From Lysinibacillus xylanilyticus (GTDB lineage Bacteria > Bacillota > Bacilli > Bacillales_A > Planococcaceae): a DNA stretch of 64,000 bases. The stretch is taken from contig NZ_LFXJ01000002.1 in assembly GCF_001183605.1 (NCBI RefSeq), positions 250,501-314,500 on the forward strand. The letters run 5' to 3'. Positions 33,765 through 41,975 of this stretch are shown one piece after another (position 1 is the stretch's first letter; each line of letters begins with the position of its first letter). A model generated the notes under the pieces. The model did not search any database, was not told the DNA's origin, and saw nothing but the letters and a program-made list of their open reading frames with translations. A program made the position numbers and the translations under genes.

Positions 33765-34538
33765 ATGGACTATAAAATTGTATTTTTTGACGTAGATGGA
33801 ACGCTTGTTAATTATGAAGATGGTCGTATTGTAGAGAGTGCAAAGAATGCTATTGAGCAATTAAAAAACAAAGGAATGCATATTGTTGTTGCTACAGGAA
33901 GACCATTATCAATGTGCCAGGATTTAAGAAATGTAGGAATAGAGACGTTTATTACAGCTAATGGTGCTTATGTTAAGCATCAAGATCAAGTAATACATAA
34001 AATACCTGTTGCAAAAGAAATTGTCCAGGAAGTTAAGGTTTTTGCTGATGAAAATAAGCAAAGTCTATCTTTTTTTACAGAACAATTGTCAATGAATAAC
34101 GTCAAAGAAGAAAAGACATTAAAAGCTATGCAAGAAACATTATCTTTACTAGAGTTCCCTAATATTAATGAAGATATTTCAGTGCATGAGGTTTATTTAA
34201 TGTGTTTATATGGTGATGAGGATATAGAGAAAAAGTATACTTCAAAATTTCCTCATTTATTATTTAAAAGATGGCATCCGTACATTACAAATGTTTTGCA
34301 ACATGATGTTTCCAAATCAATTGCTGTCCAAGCTGTACTAGATTATTTCGACGTGAGTCCTGAGGAAGCACTTGCTTTTGGTGATGGAGATAATGATATT
34401 GACATGCTGGAGCAGGTTGGCATTGGTATTGCAATGGGCAATGGTAGCGAAGCATTAAAAAAAGTCGCTGACTATGTAACGAAGAAATCAACTGAGGATG
34501 GTATTGATTTTGCTCTACGTGAGCTACAAATAATTTAA
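33765..34538 (+). CDS. Cof-type HAD family hydrolase
   Basis: The 257-residue protein has HAD motif I FFDVDGTLV (nucleophile Asp near residue 9), motif II VVATGRPLS, and motif III/IV AFGDGDNDIDMLEQVG, with a cap domain between, the type IIB layout of Cof sugar-phosphate or flavin-phosphate phosphatases. AAGGAGAG precedes the ATG. Monocistronic; the substrate cannot be read from sequence. Confidence 0.9.
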   Translation: MDYKIVFFDVDGTLVNYEDGRIVESAKNAIEQLKNKGMHIVVATGRPLSMCQDLRNVGIETFITANGAYVKHQDQVIHKIPVAKEIVQEVKVFADENKQSLSFFTEQLSMNNVKEEKTLKAMQETLSLLEFPNINEDISVHEVYLMCLYGDEDIEKKYTSKFPHLLFKRWHPYITNVLQHDVSKSIAVQAVLDYFDVSPEEALAFGDGDNDIDMLEQVGIGIAMGNGSEALKKVADYVTKKSTEDGIDFALRELQII

Positions 34539-34640
34539 TGGAGAAAACTGTATTAATCCATAATACTCATAATGTTGTCTCCTTTGAGTTATGATAAAGC
34601 TAACTATTAAAAAATATTATGCTTTAGGTGGGATGGATTT

Positions 34641-35243
34641 ATGGCGCATCATGTGCAATCTCTTATTGAACATTATGGATATTTTGGCATCATTCTTATC
34701 CTAGTAGGGGGAATTGTCGGGCTGCCACTTCCTGATGAAATATTTTTGACATATGTAGGGTATAGCGTATATCGTGAAACTCTTGCACATATTCCGGCAT
34801 TAATCAGTGCTATGGTTGGCGCAGCAGGGGGAATTACCTTGAGCTACTATATAGGCTATAAATTCGGGCTACCTTTATTACGAAAATACGGTTCGAAAGT
34901 CCATATTACTGAACAGAAAATTGATTTCACTAAAAATTTATTTGAAAAAATTGGACCAGTATTATTATTAGTAGGGTATTTTATTCCTGGTGTACGTCAT
35001 CTTACAGCGTATATTGCGGCTATCAATAATTATCCTTTTAAAAAATTTGCTTTCTTTGCTTATACGGGAGCAATTATATGGACATTTACTTTTATTACTT
35101 TAGGAAAAGTACTTGGAGAGAAATGGCATTATGTTGCGTTTTATTTATCCCACTACAGTATTTATCTCATAGTATTGTTCTTAATAATTATGTTGATTGT
35201 TTATTTTGTTTTCAAAAGAAAGAATTCACCAAATAATTTATAA
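34641..35243 (+). CDS. DedA family membrane protein
   Basis: The 200-residue protein has four to five hydrophobic segments and DedA hallmarks: GLPLPDEIFLTYVGY near the N-terminus, GAAGGITLSYYIGYKFG, and VGYFIPGVRHLTAYIAA with the conserved Arg. DedA proteins are thought to be proton-coupled lipid carrier flippases (undecaprenyl phosphate or phospholipid). GGTGGGA precedes the ATG. Monocistronic. Confidence 0.9.
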   Translation: MAHHVQSLIEHYGYFGIILILVGGIVGLPLPDEIFLTYVGYSVYRETLAHIPALISAMVGAAGGITLSYYIGYKFGLPLLRKYGSKVHITEQKIDFTKNLFEKIGPVLLLVGYFIPGVRHLTAYIAAINNYPFKKFAFFAYTGAIIWTFTFITLGKVLGEKWHYVAFYLSHYSIYLIVLFLIIMLIVYFVFKRKNSPNNL

Positions 35244-35245
35244 GG

Positions 35246-35283
35246 AAAGGTCTGGTTCAATATTTATTGAATCAGACCTATTG
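35246..35283. terminator. Hairpin terminator between convergent genes
   Basis: AGGTCTGGTTCAAT pairs with ATTGAATCAGACCT (one bulge). Confidence 0.75.
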
Positions 35284-35288
35284 CTTTA

Positions 35289-36026
35289 TTAAGGTAATAT
35301 TGCGAATGAACGGACAGGGAATCCAGATGCTTTTTCAGGCTTCGGTACAATATTGAATATTACAGCGCCTTTTGGAGGTAGCTTATCTAAATTTGTCATA
35401 AGCTCAATTTGGTAAGTATCTTGCTCTAGCACAAAGTATTCGCCGTCTAACTTACCATCTTTACGAAAATCTGTTGCCGAATCCGTATCGAAGGTTTCGT
35501 GGCCAATAGCGCTTACTTTTCGTTCGTTGAATAAAAACTGTAACGCTTCTAATCCCCAGCCAGGAAGATGATTATTGCCATCAGCATCTTTGTTGCTGAA
35601 AGACTCTTTATCTGGCCAACGTTTACTCCAATCTGTACGCAACGCAACAAAGGTACCTGCTTCAATTTCTCCATATTCGGCTTCAAAGTTAAGAATATCC
35701 TGAACACTTAACGTATAGTCGTTATTAACTTCAGCTTCCTTCGATTTATCAATAACGATAAGTGGTAGCACTAGTTCTTTTAGCTCCAATTCCTCTAAAT
35801 AGCGTGTATCTCGCACGAAATGGATAGGTGGGTCGATATGTGTTCCGTATTGCCCTGGGAAAGTGAATTGCTGTGCAAAGAAGCCATCATCATGTGAAAA
35901 TAATGTTTCAAATTTTGCATCATCAAACATAAAGAAATGTGGAGAATTTGGACCAAATGTATGTGTTAAATCTACCCATTCTTTCGATTTCAATAGTTGA
36001 ATTGCTTGTAAAAGTTCGTTTGCCAT
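35289..36026 (-). CDS. Cyclase family protein (kynurenine formamidase-like metal hydrolase)
   Basis: The 245-residue protein has the cyclase/formamidase metal site GQYGTHIDPPIHF (HxGTHxDxPxH-like) and a later HETFDTDSAT. Members hydrolyse N-formylkynurenine, isatin or related amides. The frame extends 29 codons upstream, but AGGG precedes ATG 36026 and the extension lies in the riboswitch terminator. The gene sits behind a SAM-I riboswitch, so its product is probably tied to methionine or sulfur metabolism, an unexpected link for this family. Confidence 0.88.
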   Translation of the reverse strand: MANELLQAIQLLKSKEWVDLTHTFGPNSPHFFMFDDAKFETLFSHDDGFFAQQFTFPGQYGTHIDPPIHFVRDTRYLEELELKELVLPLIVIDKSKEAEVNNDYTLSVQDILNFEAEYGEIEAGTFVALRTDWSKRWPDKESFSNKDADGNNHLPGWGLEALQFLFNERKVSAIGHETFDTDSATDFRKDGKLDGEYFVLEQDTYQIELMTNLDKLPPKGAVIFNIVPKPEKASGFPVRSFAILP

Positions 36027-36065
36027 AATATTTCCCTGCTTTCTGTTAATTATTTTGAATGTAAC

Positions 36066-36231
36066 AATAAAAAAAGAGTCCTCCTTGTAGAAGAGGACTC
36101 TTATGCAAAGCAACTGCAGTAAGTCTTCTCATCTCTCAAGGCTGAATTTTGCCAAGTTGGAATTAGCACCATACCTATAGGCTGGTTGCTGAGACTTCAT
36201 AGGGCCAATCCCTCCGTCTCTCTTGATAAGA
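36066..36231 (-). promoter_or_regulatory. SAM-I riboswitch (S-box) with terminator
   Basis: On the minus strand the leader starts CTTATCAAGAGAGACGGAGG, continues GATTGGCCCTATGAAGTCTC and GCAACC, then GGTGCTAATTCCAAC and TGAGAGATGAG, the conserved S-box core in the right order. It ends in a terminator (AAGAGTCCTCTTCTACAAGG to GGACTCTTTTTTT, 36104-36068). S-adenosylmethionine binding should terminate transcription before the cyclase-family gene. Confidence 0.93.
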
Positions 36232-36344
36232 AAATGCGATATAAGAATTTTCAGAAATAAAGTTTACGAATACTTTAGCATATTTATTTATAGTTTACAA
36301 GTTCAATAGGGATACATGGTTAAAATACATAAAGAGCTAAAGGC

Positions 36345-36374
36345 AAAAAAAAGAGGCCCTCATCAAAGGACCAA
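36345..36374 (-). terminator. Terminator of the gene at 36379
   Basis: On the minus strand GGTCC and GGGCC form a short stem followed by TCTTTTTTT. Confidence 0.55.
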
Positions 36375-36378
36375 TTCT

Positions 36379-36789
36379 TCACCAACCCCAAATTAGTGTT
36401 AGCTTACAACAGCTAATTTCAGTAAATGTTATTCGAAGTCCATCTGGTGTGTAGGTAGTTTCGAATTTGATAGTAATGCCTGTTGACGCAATTAACTTTT
36501 CAACTTCTGTTTTATTTGATTGTTGTGCTGCGTTCATAAGATCGTGCGCAAATTGCTCTGATTCATCAATTTTATCCGTAAGTAATTGTGCTTGCTGCAT
36601 AAGAACCTTGATCTGTTTCGCGGAAGTCTTCAATTTCTTTGTATTGACGATTGGGAATGGACTTCTATTCGTTGGGTTTGTCGGCATTGCTAGATGGCCA
36701 GAAGGGTGTTGAATTGTTGGTTGATTTGCCATTACCCATGCCGGATAATAATTAGGATAGACAAAATACGGATAAGGATTGTAATACAA
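36379..36789 (-). CDS. Hypothetical protein with Tyr/Pro/Asn-rich N-terminus
   Basis: The 136-residue protein begins MYYNPYPYFVYPNYYPAW, resembling spore-coat proteins, and has a helical middle (KLKTSAKQIKVLMQQAQLLTDKIDESEQ in parts) and a beta-rich tail with GLRITFTEISC. The TTG start lies seven bases after GGAGG. I do not recognise the family. The composition hints at a spore or coat-associated protein, but no sporulation promoter was identified. Confidence 0.65.
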   Translation of the reverse strand: MYYNPYPYFVYPNYYPAWVMANQPTIQHPSGHLAMPTNPTNRSPFPIVNTKKLKTSAKQIKVLMQQAQLLTDKIDESEQFAHDLMNAAQQSNKTEVEKLIASTGITIKFETTYTPDGLRITFTEISCCKLTLIWGW

Positions 36790-36952
36790 CTAAATTCCTC
36801 CTATCCTATAGCTGATACTTTATCTTATGTACAATAAAGAATTTCGGTGTTAACGGCTGATGCTTATTAAGCTCTTTTGGGATTCAGTTCTCGGCATTAG
36901 AATTTTTTACGGCCTATTTTAACGATGCTTTCCTTAAAATGGGATAAAAATA

Positions 36953-36989
36953 AAAAGGAAGCCTTATGTCTGGTTAAGGCTTCCTTTCA
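36953..36989. terminator. Terminator of the MFS gene
   Basis: AAAAGGAAGCCTTA pairs with TAAGGCTTCCTTTC; on the minus strand a T run follows. Confidence 0.88.
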
Positions 36990-37010
36990 TTATTTTTATC
37001 CTAGAGAGAA

Positions 37011-38195
37011 CTAGTCCTTATTTTTATCAAAGAGTAACCATAGTAACGTAGTAACTGCAGCAACCATCACCATACCGAATCCGTATATAGGAGTATGAGC
37101 TAATGATTGTTGGCGAACGATGATTCCTCCCATGTATGATCCTAGAAAAATACCGATGTTAAAGGCCGAAATATTTAATGCTGAAGCCATTGAAATAGCT
37201 GATGGTATATATTTTTCTGAAATCTGAACGGCATAAAGCTGTAATCCCGGTACATTCATAAACATAAATAGCCCCATAATTAAGACCATTATTAATCCAC
37301 CGATTGATGATTCTAAAAAGAAGTTGATGCCGAGTAGCGCTAATGCTAAGCCAATAAGGATAATAAAAATAGAACGTAAAGGGTTATTATTCGCAAAATA
37401 ACCACCTAATGTATTACCGATGGCAACACAAATACCGTATACAACTAAAATCACGACTATTGCTTTAGGTGAGTAGCCCATATACTGCTCTAAAATAGGA
37501 GAAATATACGTATACACTACGAATGCGCCACCATATCCAATTGCAGTAATAAAGAGAATTAAGAGCATTCTTATATTTCCTAATACTTTCCCGATATCTC
37601 GAATAGATATTGGATCCCCTTTAGTTAATTGACTAGGTACAAGTAGGGCATTACTAATTAAGCCAATAATACCTATGATAACTATGAAAATGAATGACAT
37701 TCGCCAATCAGTTATTTGTCCAATAAAAGTTCCTAGTGGGACACCAGTCACAGTTGCTAATGTTAGTCCTGTAAACATAAAAGCTATTGCACTTGCTCGT
37801 TTATTAGGTGCCACAACATCTGCAGCTATAACAGAGGCAATGGACATAAACACACCATGTGCCAATGCTGCAATAACACGCCCAGTTAGTAGTAATGAGA
37901 ATGAGGGTGCTAAGGCTGCAAGTAAGTTACCGATAATAAATAGCACCATAACGAGCAGTAACACATTTTTGCGACTAAGGCGCGATGTTAATGCTGTTAA
38001 AAGTGGTGCACCAATAGTTACACCTAGTGCATATATGGATACGGTTAAACCCGCAGTACTTAAAGTTATATCAAAATCTTTTGTAATTAATGGAAGTAGT
38101 CCGACACTTATAAATTCTGTAGAGCCGATACCAAATGCACTAATCGCAAGTGCGAGTAATGTTAGTTTGGCATTCGGCACTTTTGTATCTTTCAT
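37011..38195 (-). CDS. MFS exporter (drug:H+ antiporter 1-like)
   Basis: The 394-residue protein has twelve membrane helices. Visible landmarks are GIGSTEFISVGLLPLITKDF in helix 1, GAPLLTALTSRLSRKNVLL (motif A region), and GVPLGTFIGQITDWR (motif C-like after helix 5), as in AraJ/YdhP-type exporters. AAAGGAGAT precedes the ATG. It is divergent from an HxlR regulator with a shared 8-bp inverted repeat, so substrate-induced export is likely. The substrate is unknown. Confidence 0.88.
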   Translation of the reverse strand: MKDTKVPNAKLTLLALAISAFGIGSTEFISVGLLPLITKDFDITLSTAGLTVSIYALGVTIGAPLLTALTSRLSRKNVLLLVMVLFIIGNLLAALAPSFSLLLTGRVIAALAHGVFMSIASVIAADVVAPNKRASAIAFMFTGLTLATVTGVPLGTFIGQITDWRMSFIFIVIIGIIGLISNALLVPSQLTKGDPISIRDIGKVLGNIRMLLILFITAIGYGGAFVVYTYISPILEQYMGYSPKAIVVILVVYGICVAIGNTLGGYFANNNPLRSIFIILIGLALALLGINFFLESSIGGLIMVLIMGLFMFMNVPGLQLYAVQISEKYIPSAISMASALNISAFNIGIFLGSYMGGIIVRQQSLAHTPIYGFGMVMVAAVTTLLWLLFDKNKD

Positions 38196-38250
38196 TTTAA
38201 TAATATCTCCTTTGATTTTTTTTATAGTATATAGTAATATTCATATACAC

Positions 38251-38276
38251 CTAAAAGTTATATAGGGTACTTTTAG
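38251..38276. promoter_or_regulatory. Candidate HxlR operator in the divergent MFS/HxlR promoter region
   Basis: A perfect inverted repeat CTAAAAGT-N10-ACTTTTAG, followed by AGTTACTTTTG. Related sequence lies upstream of the aldo/keto reductase at 39683-39730. Confidence 0.55.
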
Positions 38277-38305
38277 TTACTTTTGAATATTACAGGGGGT
38301 TTACA

Positions 38306-38689
38306 ATGAAAAAAGCTTATAATATTGGTGTTGAAGCCACTCTTGAAGTCATTGGGGGCAAATGGAAACCTATTATTCTTTGTCATCTTAACCACCATGG
38401 TAAGATTCGTACGAATGAATTTCGCCGATTTATCCCAGGCATTTCGCAAAAAATGCTAACGAGCCAATTACGTGAATTAGAGCAGTCTGGGTTAATTAAT
38501 CGCAAGGTTTTCAATCAAGTACCGCCAAAAGTTGAATATTCGCTAACACCTTATGGTCAAGAGATGGACCCTGTGCTGAACATGCTTTGCACTTGGGGTG
38601 AAAAACATATCGAAATGCTTCAAGATAAAGGTGAAGATGTAATGTTAATGCAACGTGATGAAGATATCGCAATAAAGCATACATCTTAA
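38306..38689 (+). CDS. HxlR family transcriptional regulator
   Basis: The 127-residue winged-helix protein has the HxlR pattern: ATLEVIGGKWKPIILCHL, RFIPGISQKMLTSQLRELEQSGLI and a wing with PPKVEYSLTPYGQ. The single Cys near residue 33 (ILCHL) could be redox-sensitive, though B. subtilis YodB-type sensors use a cysteine near position 6, which is not present. AGGGGG precedes the ATG. It probably represses the divergent MFS gene and perhaps the nearby aldo/keto reductase. Confidence 0.9.
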   Translation: MKKAYNIGVEATLEVIGGKWKPIILCHLNHHGKIRTNEFRRFIPGISQKMLTSQLRELEQSGLINRKVFNQVPPKVEYSLTPYGQEMDPVLNMLCTWGEKHIEMLQDKGEDVMLMQRDEDIAIKHTS

Positions 38690-38697
38690 ATAGATTG

Positions 38698-38752
38698 GAA
38701 AGAGACTGTCTAAAAAGTTTTCTATACTAAGAAAATAAGACAGTCTCTTTCA
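38698..38752. terminator. Bidirectional terminator
   Basis: AAAGAGACTGTCT pairs perfectly with AGACAGTCTCTTT around a loop of about 26 bases. Confidence 0.8.
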
Positions 38753-38770
38753 CGTTTACATAGCTATCGT

Positions 38771-39616
38771 TTACATTACAAAATCAAACTCATCTGGGTT
38801 TGGTCCAACACGTTGATCTAGATTCATGGCGTTAATGATCGCCATTTCTTCATCAGTTAGTGTGAAATCAAAAATATCAGCGTTTTGAAGCATACGTTCT
38901 TTGCGCACAGATTTTGGAATTGTGACGATACCATTTTGAATATCCCAGCGCAAGATAACTTGAGGATTTGATTTCCCATATTTTTCAGCTATTTTTGAAA
39001 TAGTTTCATTTTCAAGAAGTCCACCTTGCATTAATGGTGCCCAAGCTTCCATTTGAATATTGTGCTCTTCGCAGAATGAACGTACCTCAGTTTGTTGTAA
39101 TCGTGGATGAAGTTCCACTTGGTTAATAACTGGTTTGATACGAGCGATTTTAAGAAGATCCTGTAAGTGTGATACTTGGAAGTTACATACCCCAATAGCT
39201 TTAATTTTCCCTTGCTCGTATAAATCTTCAAGTGCTCTCCAAGATTCTGCAAATTTATTTTTACCTGGCCAATGAATAAGATAAAGGTCTAAATAATCTA
39301 GCCCTAATTTTTTTAAGCTGTCTTCGTATGCTGCAATTGTCTCTTCATAGCTCAAGCCATCGTTCCATACTTTAGATGTAATAAATAAATCCTCACGTTT
39401 TAAACCAGTAGTTGCTAGTGCTTGTCTAATACCTTCACCAACACCTGCTTCATTACCATAAATAGCGGCAGTATCGATACTACGGTAACCAACCTCGATT
39501 GAATTTTTTACCATTTCTGCTGTAACATCATTCGGTACTAGGAATACGCCTAGACCCATACCAGGCATTTGTAAGCCGTTATTTAATGTAATTTTATCTT
39601 GTAAATGATTAATCAT
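38771..39616 (-). CDS. Aldo/keto reductase (YvgN/YtbE-like)
   Basis: The 281-residue enzyme has GYRSIDTAAIYGNEAGVGEG (catalytic Asp, Tyr), FITSKVWN (Lys), LIHWPGKN (His) and the NADPH-binding IPKSVRKERMLQN, the AKR5 class that detoxifies methylglyoxal and other aldehydes. GGAGGA precedes ATG 39616; the 20-codon upstream extension is discarded. Its upstream region shares AAAAAGT/ACTTTTT and GTTACTTTTG elements with the HxlR/MFS control region. Confidence 0.88.
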   Translation of the reverse strand: MINHLQDKITLNNGLQMPGMGLGVFLVPNDVTAEMVKNSIEVGYRSIDTAAIYGNEAGVGEGIRQALATTGLKREDLFITSKVWNDGLSYEETIAAYEDSLKKLGLDYLDLYLIHWPGKNKFAESWRALEDLYEQGKIKAIGVCNFQVSHLQDLLKIARIKPVINQVELHPRLQQTEVRSFCEEHNIQMEAWAPLMQGGLLENETISKIAEKYGKSNPQVILRWDIQNGIVTIPKSVRKERMLQNADIFDFTLTDEEMAIINAMNLDQRVGPNPDEFDFVM

Positions 39617-39682
39617 TTTTCTGTCCTCCAATTTTCGTTTGTGCTTTGTTGCTTTCTCATTATGCTGCCATACCATTGCAAA

Positions 39683-39700
39683 AAAAAGTACGCACTTTTT
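39683..39700. promoter_or_regulatory. Candidate HxlR-type operator of the aldo/keto reductase
   Basis: AAAAAGT-ACGC-ACTTTTT is a perfect 7-bp inverted repeat; GTTACTTTTG follows at 39721, as near the HxlR gene. Confidence 0.45.
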
Positions 39701-39843
39701 AGTTTCATAGAAACGTGGAGGTTACTTTTGTGAGATATCAATGGTTCACTGTAAGAAATTTTTATTAGTTTATGTAATTTGGTCTTCTGTGTAGGTTACA
39801 ATTAGTGGAAGATAAGTAAAACTTATAGGGTGGTGAGTAATGA

Positions 39844-40843
39844 GTGGTAATGACGAAAAACTTGGCAGATCACTTTGAAATGACGGAAATCAAGATGTTT
39901 GAGTCGAGGCTGAATGCAATTAAGGAAATTCAGAACAATGCTATGGGAGTTGAGATTGGTCAATTTTATGGTGCCTATGCTTTCTCCATAAAAAATATCC
40001 CCGGTCCCTCTTACAATGTGGTAAAGGGCGATAGTTTTAGTTCGGAGAATACCATAGATAAAATCCTTAGCTTTTATAGAGCAAGAGAAATACCAGCTCG
40101 TTTTGATTTAGCTCCACAATACGCAAATGCTATTTCACTACAACAATTACATAACGCCGGTCTTTATCAGAGTGATTTTCATGCAACATTATATTGTGAG
40201 CTAAACGAAGAGATGGTTGGGAAATCAAAGGATTCTTCTATTAAAATAAGACAAATCGATGAAGCCGAATTTGATTGTTACGGAAATATCTATGTTGAAG
40301 GTTTTGGTATGCCAGCATTTTTATCGGAAAGTGTCACAGCGAATAATCAATTTCGCCTTGGTGTAATTGCGTCCGGATTTTGAATTGTGCTCGCACGATT
40401 CATTCCTTTTAAAATCTGTGACATCCGCCGGAGGCTTTATCTTCATTCAGTACGTGTTTGAACACCCACTGAAAAGGAACCGCAACCGAACTCATTTCAA
40501 CACCTTCAGAGGTGGGAGTCTTTCTACTGAATGAAGATAAAGTTTTGTATGACAAGCCAGGTTGGTCGTTTTATACGCGTCTCTTCAAGGTGAGGACGTT
40601 GGTATCGGCTCTTTGTATATAAATGATGAAACTGCCATTTTAGCCGCATCTGCCGTGAAACCAAAAGCCCGGAATCAAGGGATTCAACAAGTATTAATAC
40701 AGTTTCGTATCAACGAAGCTCTTCAACAAAATTGTAGTTTAATGATAGGTCACGCAAAATTTGCATCTATAAGCCAAAATAATATGGAGCGCTGTGGATT
40801 AAGAATGGCTTATACAAAAAGTATATGGACAGAAGCAAAGTGA
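39844..40843 (+). pseudogene. GNAT acetyltransferase gene interrupted by a repeat insertion and a frameshift
   Basis: The 5' part encodes about 165 residues of a GNAT-type protein (SLQQLHNAGLYQSDFHATLY, EGFGMPAFLSESVTANN) and the 3' part a GNAT domain (GEDVGIGSLYINDETAILAA, VKPKARNQGIQQVLIQ as the acetyl-CoA loop). Between them, 40347-40541 is repeat sequence. Coding resumes as LYDKPGWSFY in one frame and ASLQGEDVG in another, so there is also a frameshift near 40573. The intact gene would have been about 270 residues. Confidence 0.85.
40347..40541 (+). repeat. Repeat insertion: truncated A (A4) joined to palindromic repeat C
   Basis: It starts like A1 (GTGTAATTGCGTCCGGA) and contains CATCCGCCGGAGGCTTTA. 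The right part is bounded by a perfect 15-bp inverted repeat, TTTATCTTCATTCAG (40436-40450) and CTGAATGAAGATAAA (40527-40541), around CACCTTCAGAGGTGGGAGTC. The latter looks like the structured end of IS200/IS605-type elements, an inference. Confidence 0.7.
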
Positions 40844-40902
40844 ACGGCTTACAGAAGGTGGAAGGGGATTCAATGCTTGAAATAGAATAAGTAATTGATG
40901 CT

Positions 40903-41022
40903 TTTATCTTCATTCAGGAAAAATGTTTTCTGTAACGAAAGCAAAGCGTCAGCGGCAAATGTTTTTTGTAGCGAAAGCGCAGCGACAGCTACAATTACGC
41001 CAAGGCGAAATTGATATAAAGG
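40903..41022 (+). repeat. Repeat C end plus GCGAAAGCG units and an A terminus
   Basis: TTTATCTTCATTCAG (40903-40917) is followed by two units with ACGAAAGCAAAGCGTCAGC and GCGAAAGCGCAGCGACAGC and a worn A end (CAATTACGCCAAGGCGAAATTG). Confidence 0.75.
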
Positions 41023-41032
41023 AGAGAATGGG

Positions 41033-41479
41033 ATGAATCGTTTAAATTTGATTACATTGGGTGTAAAAGATATGGTCGAGTCTCTTAGCTTTTATCGAGA
41101 GGGTCTGGGGTTTGAAGTGATTGTTTATGGTGAGGAAACAAACCCGGATGTTATTTTCTTTAATAATGGAGGTACAAAAATCTCACTGTTTCCGATTAAC
41201 CGTTTAGTAAAAGATATTAACGAAGCAAATCCCCCGGCTATGGGCAATGGCTTTAACGGAATTACACTCGCTTATAATGGGAAATCTAAAGAAGAGGTAG
41301 ATCAAGTATTTGATTTAGCTAAAAAGGCAGGAGCGAACATCGTCAAGGAGCCCGAAACTGTATTCTGGGGTGGCTATAGTGGCTATTTCCAAGACCCAAA
41401 CGGCTACTATTGGGAAGTTGCTTATGGGGACATGTGGCAGTTTGATGATAATGATATGTTGATTATTACTAATAATTAA
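41033..41479 (+). CDS. VOC family protein (glyoxalase/bleomycin-resistance type)
   Basis: The 148-residue protein has two beta-alpha-beta-beta-beta modules: LNLITLGVKDMVESLSFYREGLGF and then ITLAYNGKSKEEVDQVFDLAKKAGA with FWGGYSGYFQDPNGYYWEVAYG, the common VOC C-terminal pattern with the Glu metal ligand. The exact activity (lyase, dioxygenase or binding) cannot be told. GGAGAG precedes the ATG. Repeats surround the gene on both sides. Confidence 0.88.
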   Translation: MNRLNLITLGVKDMVESLSFYREGLGFEVIVYGEETNPDVIFFNNGGTKISLFPINRLVKDINEANPPAMGNGFNGITLAYNGKSKEEVDQVFDLAKKAGANIVKEPETVFWGGYSGYFQDPNGYYWEVAYGDMWQFDDNDMLIITNN

Positions 41480-41486
41480 AGATATA

Positions 41487-41520
41487 GACGTATTTGGGGA
41501 ATCCAAATACGTTTTTTTAT
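41487..41520 (+). terminator. Rho-independent terminator
   Basis: ACGTATTTGG pairs with CCAAATACGT followed by TTTTTT. Confidence 0.9.
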
Positions 41521-41559
41521 TGTTAGTTTACTTTATCGAGAATTATTGTTAATTTATCG

Positions 41560-41728
41560 CAGAAATAGAGGAACTCAGTCTAAGAACGCCTCGTTCTGTG
41601 GCAACGACTGAGTGACCAACATCTTGCCGCTGACGTTGCGTTAGCACTACGCTTTCGCGCAAAAACATTTGCAGGTCTAAGCACAAAGCCGATTCCGGAA
41701 TCAATTATGCTGAGGCATAATTGATTGT
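41560..41728 (-). repeat. Dispersed repeat A, copy A5 with an inserted GC-rich unit
   Basis: The plus strand starts GCAGAAATAGAGGAACTCAG and ends GCTGAGGCATAATTGATTG. The middle (from the second CCAACATC block to CAGGTCTAAGCACAAAGCC) is replaced by GCCGCTGACGTTGCG, GCACTACGCTTTCGCGC and a following A run, the long inverted form of the GCGAAAGCG unit. Confidence 0.8.
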
Positions 41729-41840
41729 TATCGCCCAACTTTTTGATTTTATCATCCAACCTTTAAAATTTATCGCCCAACTTTTCGATTTTATCACCCA
41801 ACTTTTAAAATTTATCACCTAACTTTTTAATTTTATCGAC
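41729..41840 (+). repeat. Five 21-bp tandem repeats
   Basis: TATC[GA][CT]C[CT]AAC-type units start at 41729, 41750, 41771, 41792 and 41813, with a partial sixth at 41834: exact 21-bp period. Units alternate between endings TTTTTGATTT and TTTAAAATT. No start codon or ribosome site makes this coding; it lies directly after A5. Confidence 0.9.
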
Positions 41841-41896
41841 ATAACTAGTCCTAAATGTGGTGTTATTAAATGAATCTCTCACTTTACAGACAACGA

Positions 41897-41925
41897 TTGA
41901 GTACAAATCTATGAAGTCGTATAAT
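41897..41925 (+). promoter_or_regulatory. Sigma-A promoter of the two-component system
   Basis: TTGAGT and TATAAT are separated by exactly 17 bases, about 50 bases upstream of the response regulator start. Confidence 0.72.
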
Positions 41926-41975
41926 ACAGAATAACATTTATTTCTAAAATATAGATTAGATTGGGAGGATTACCA

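Noticed and set aside
37675-38265. 196-codon plus-strand frame
   Set aside because: It is antisense to the MFS gene; its length follows from the transporter codon pattern.
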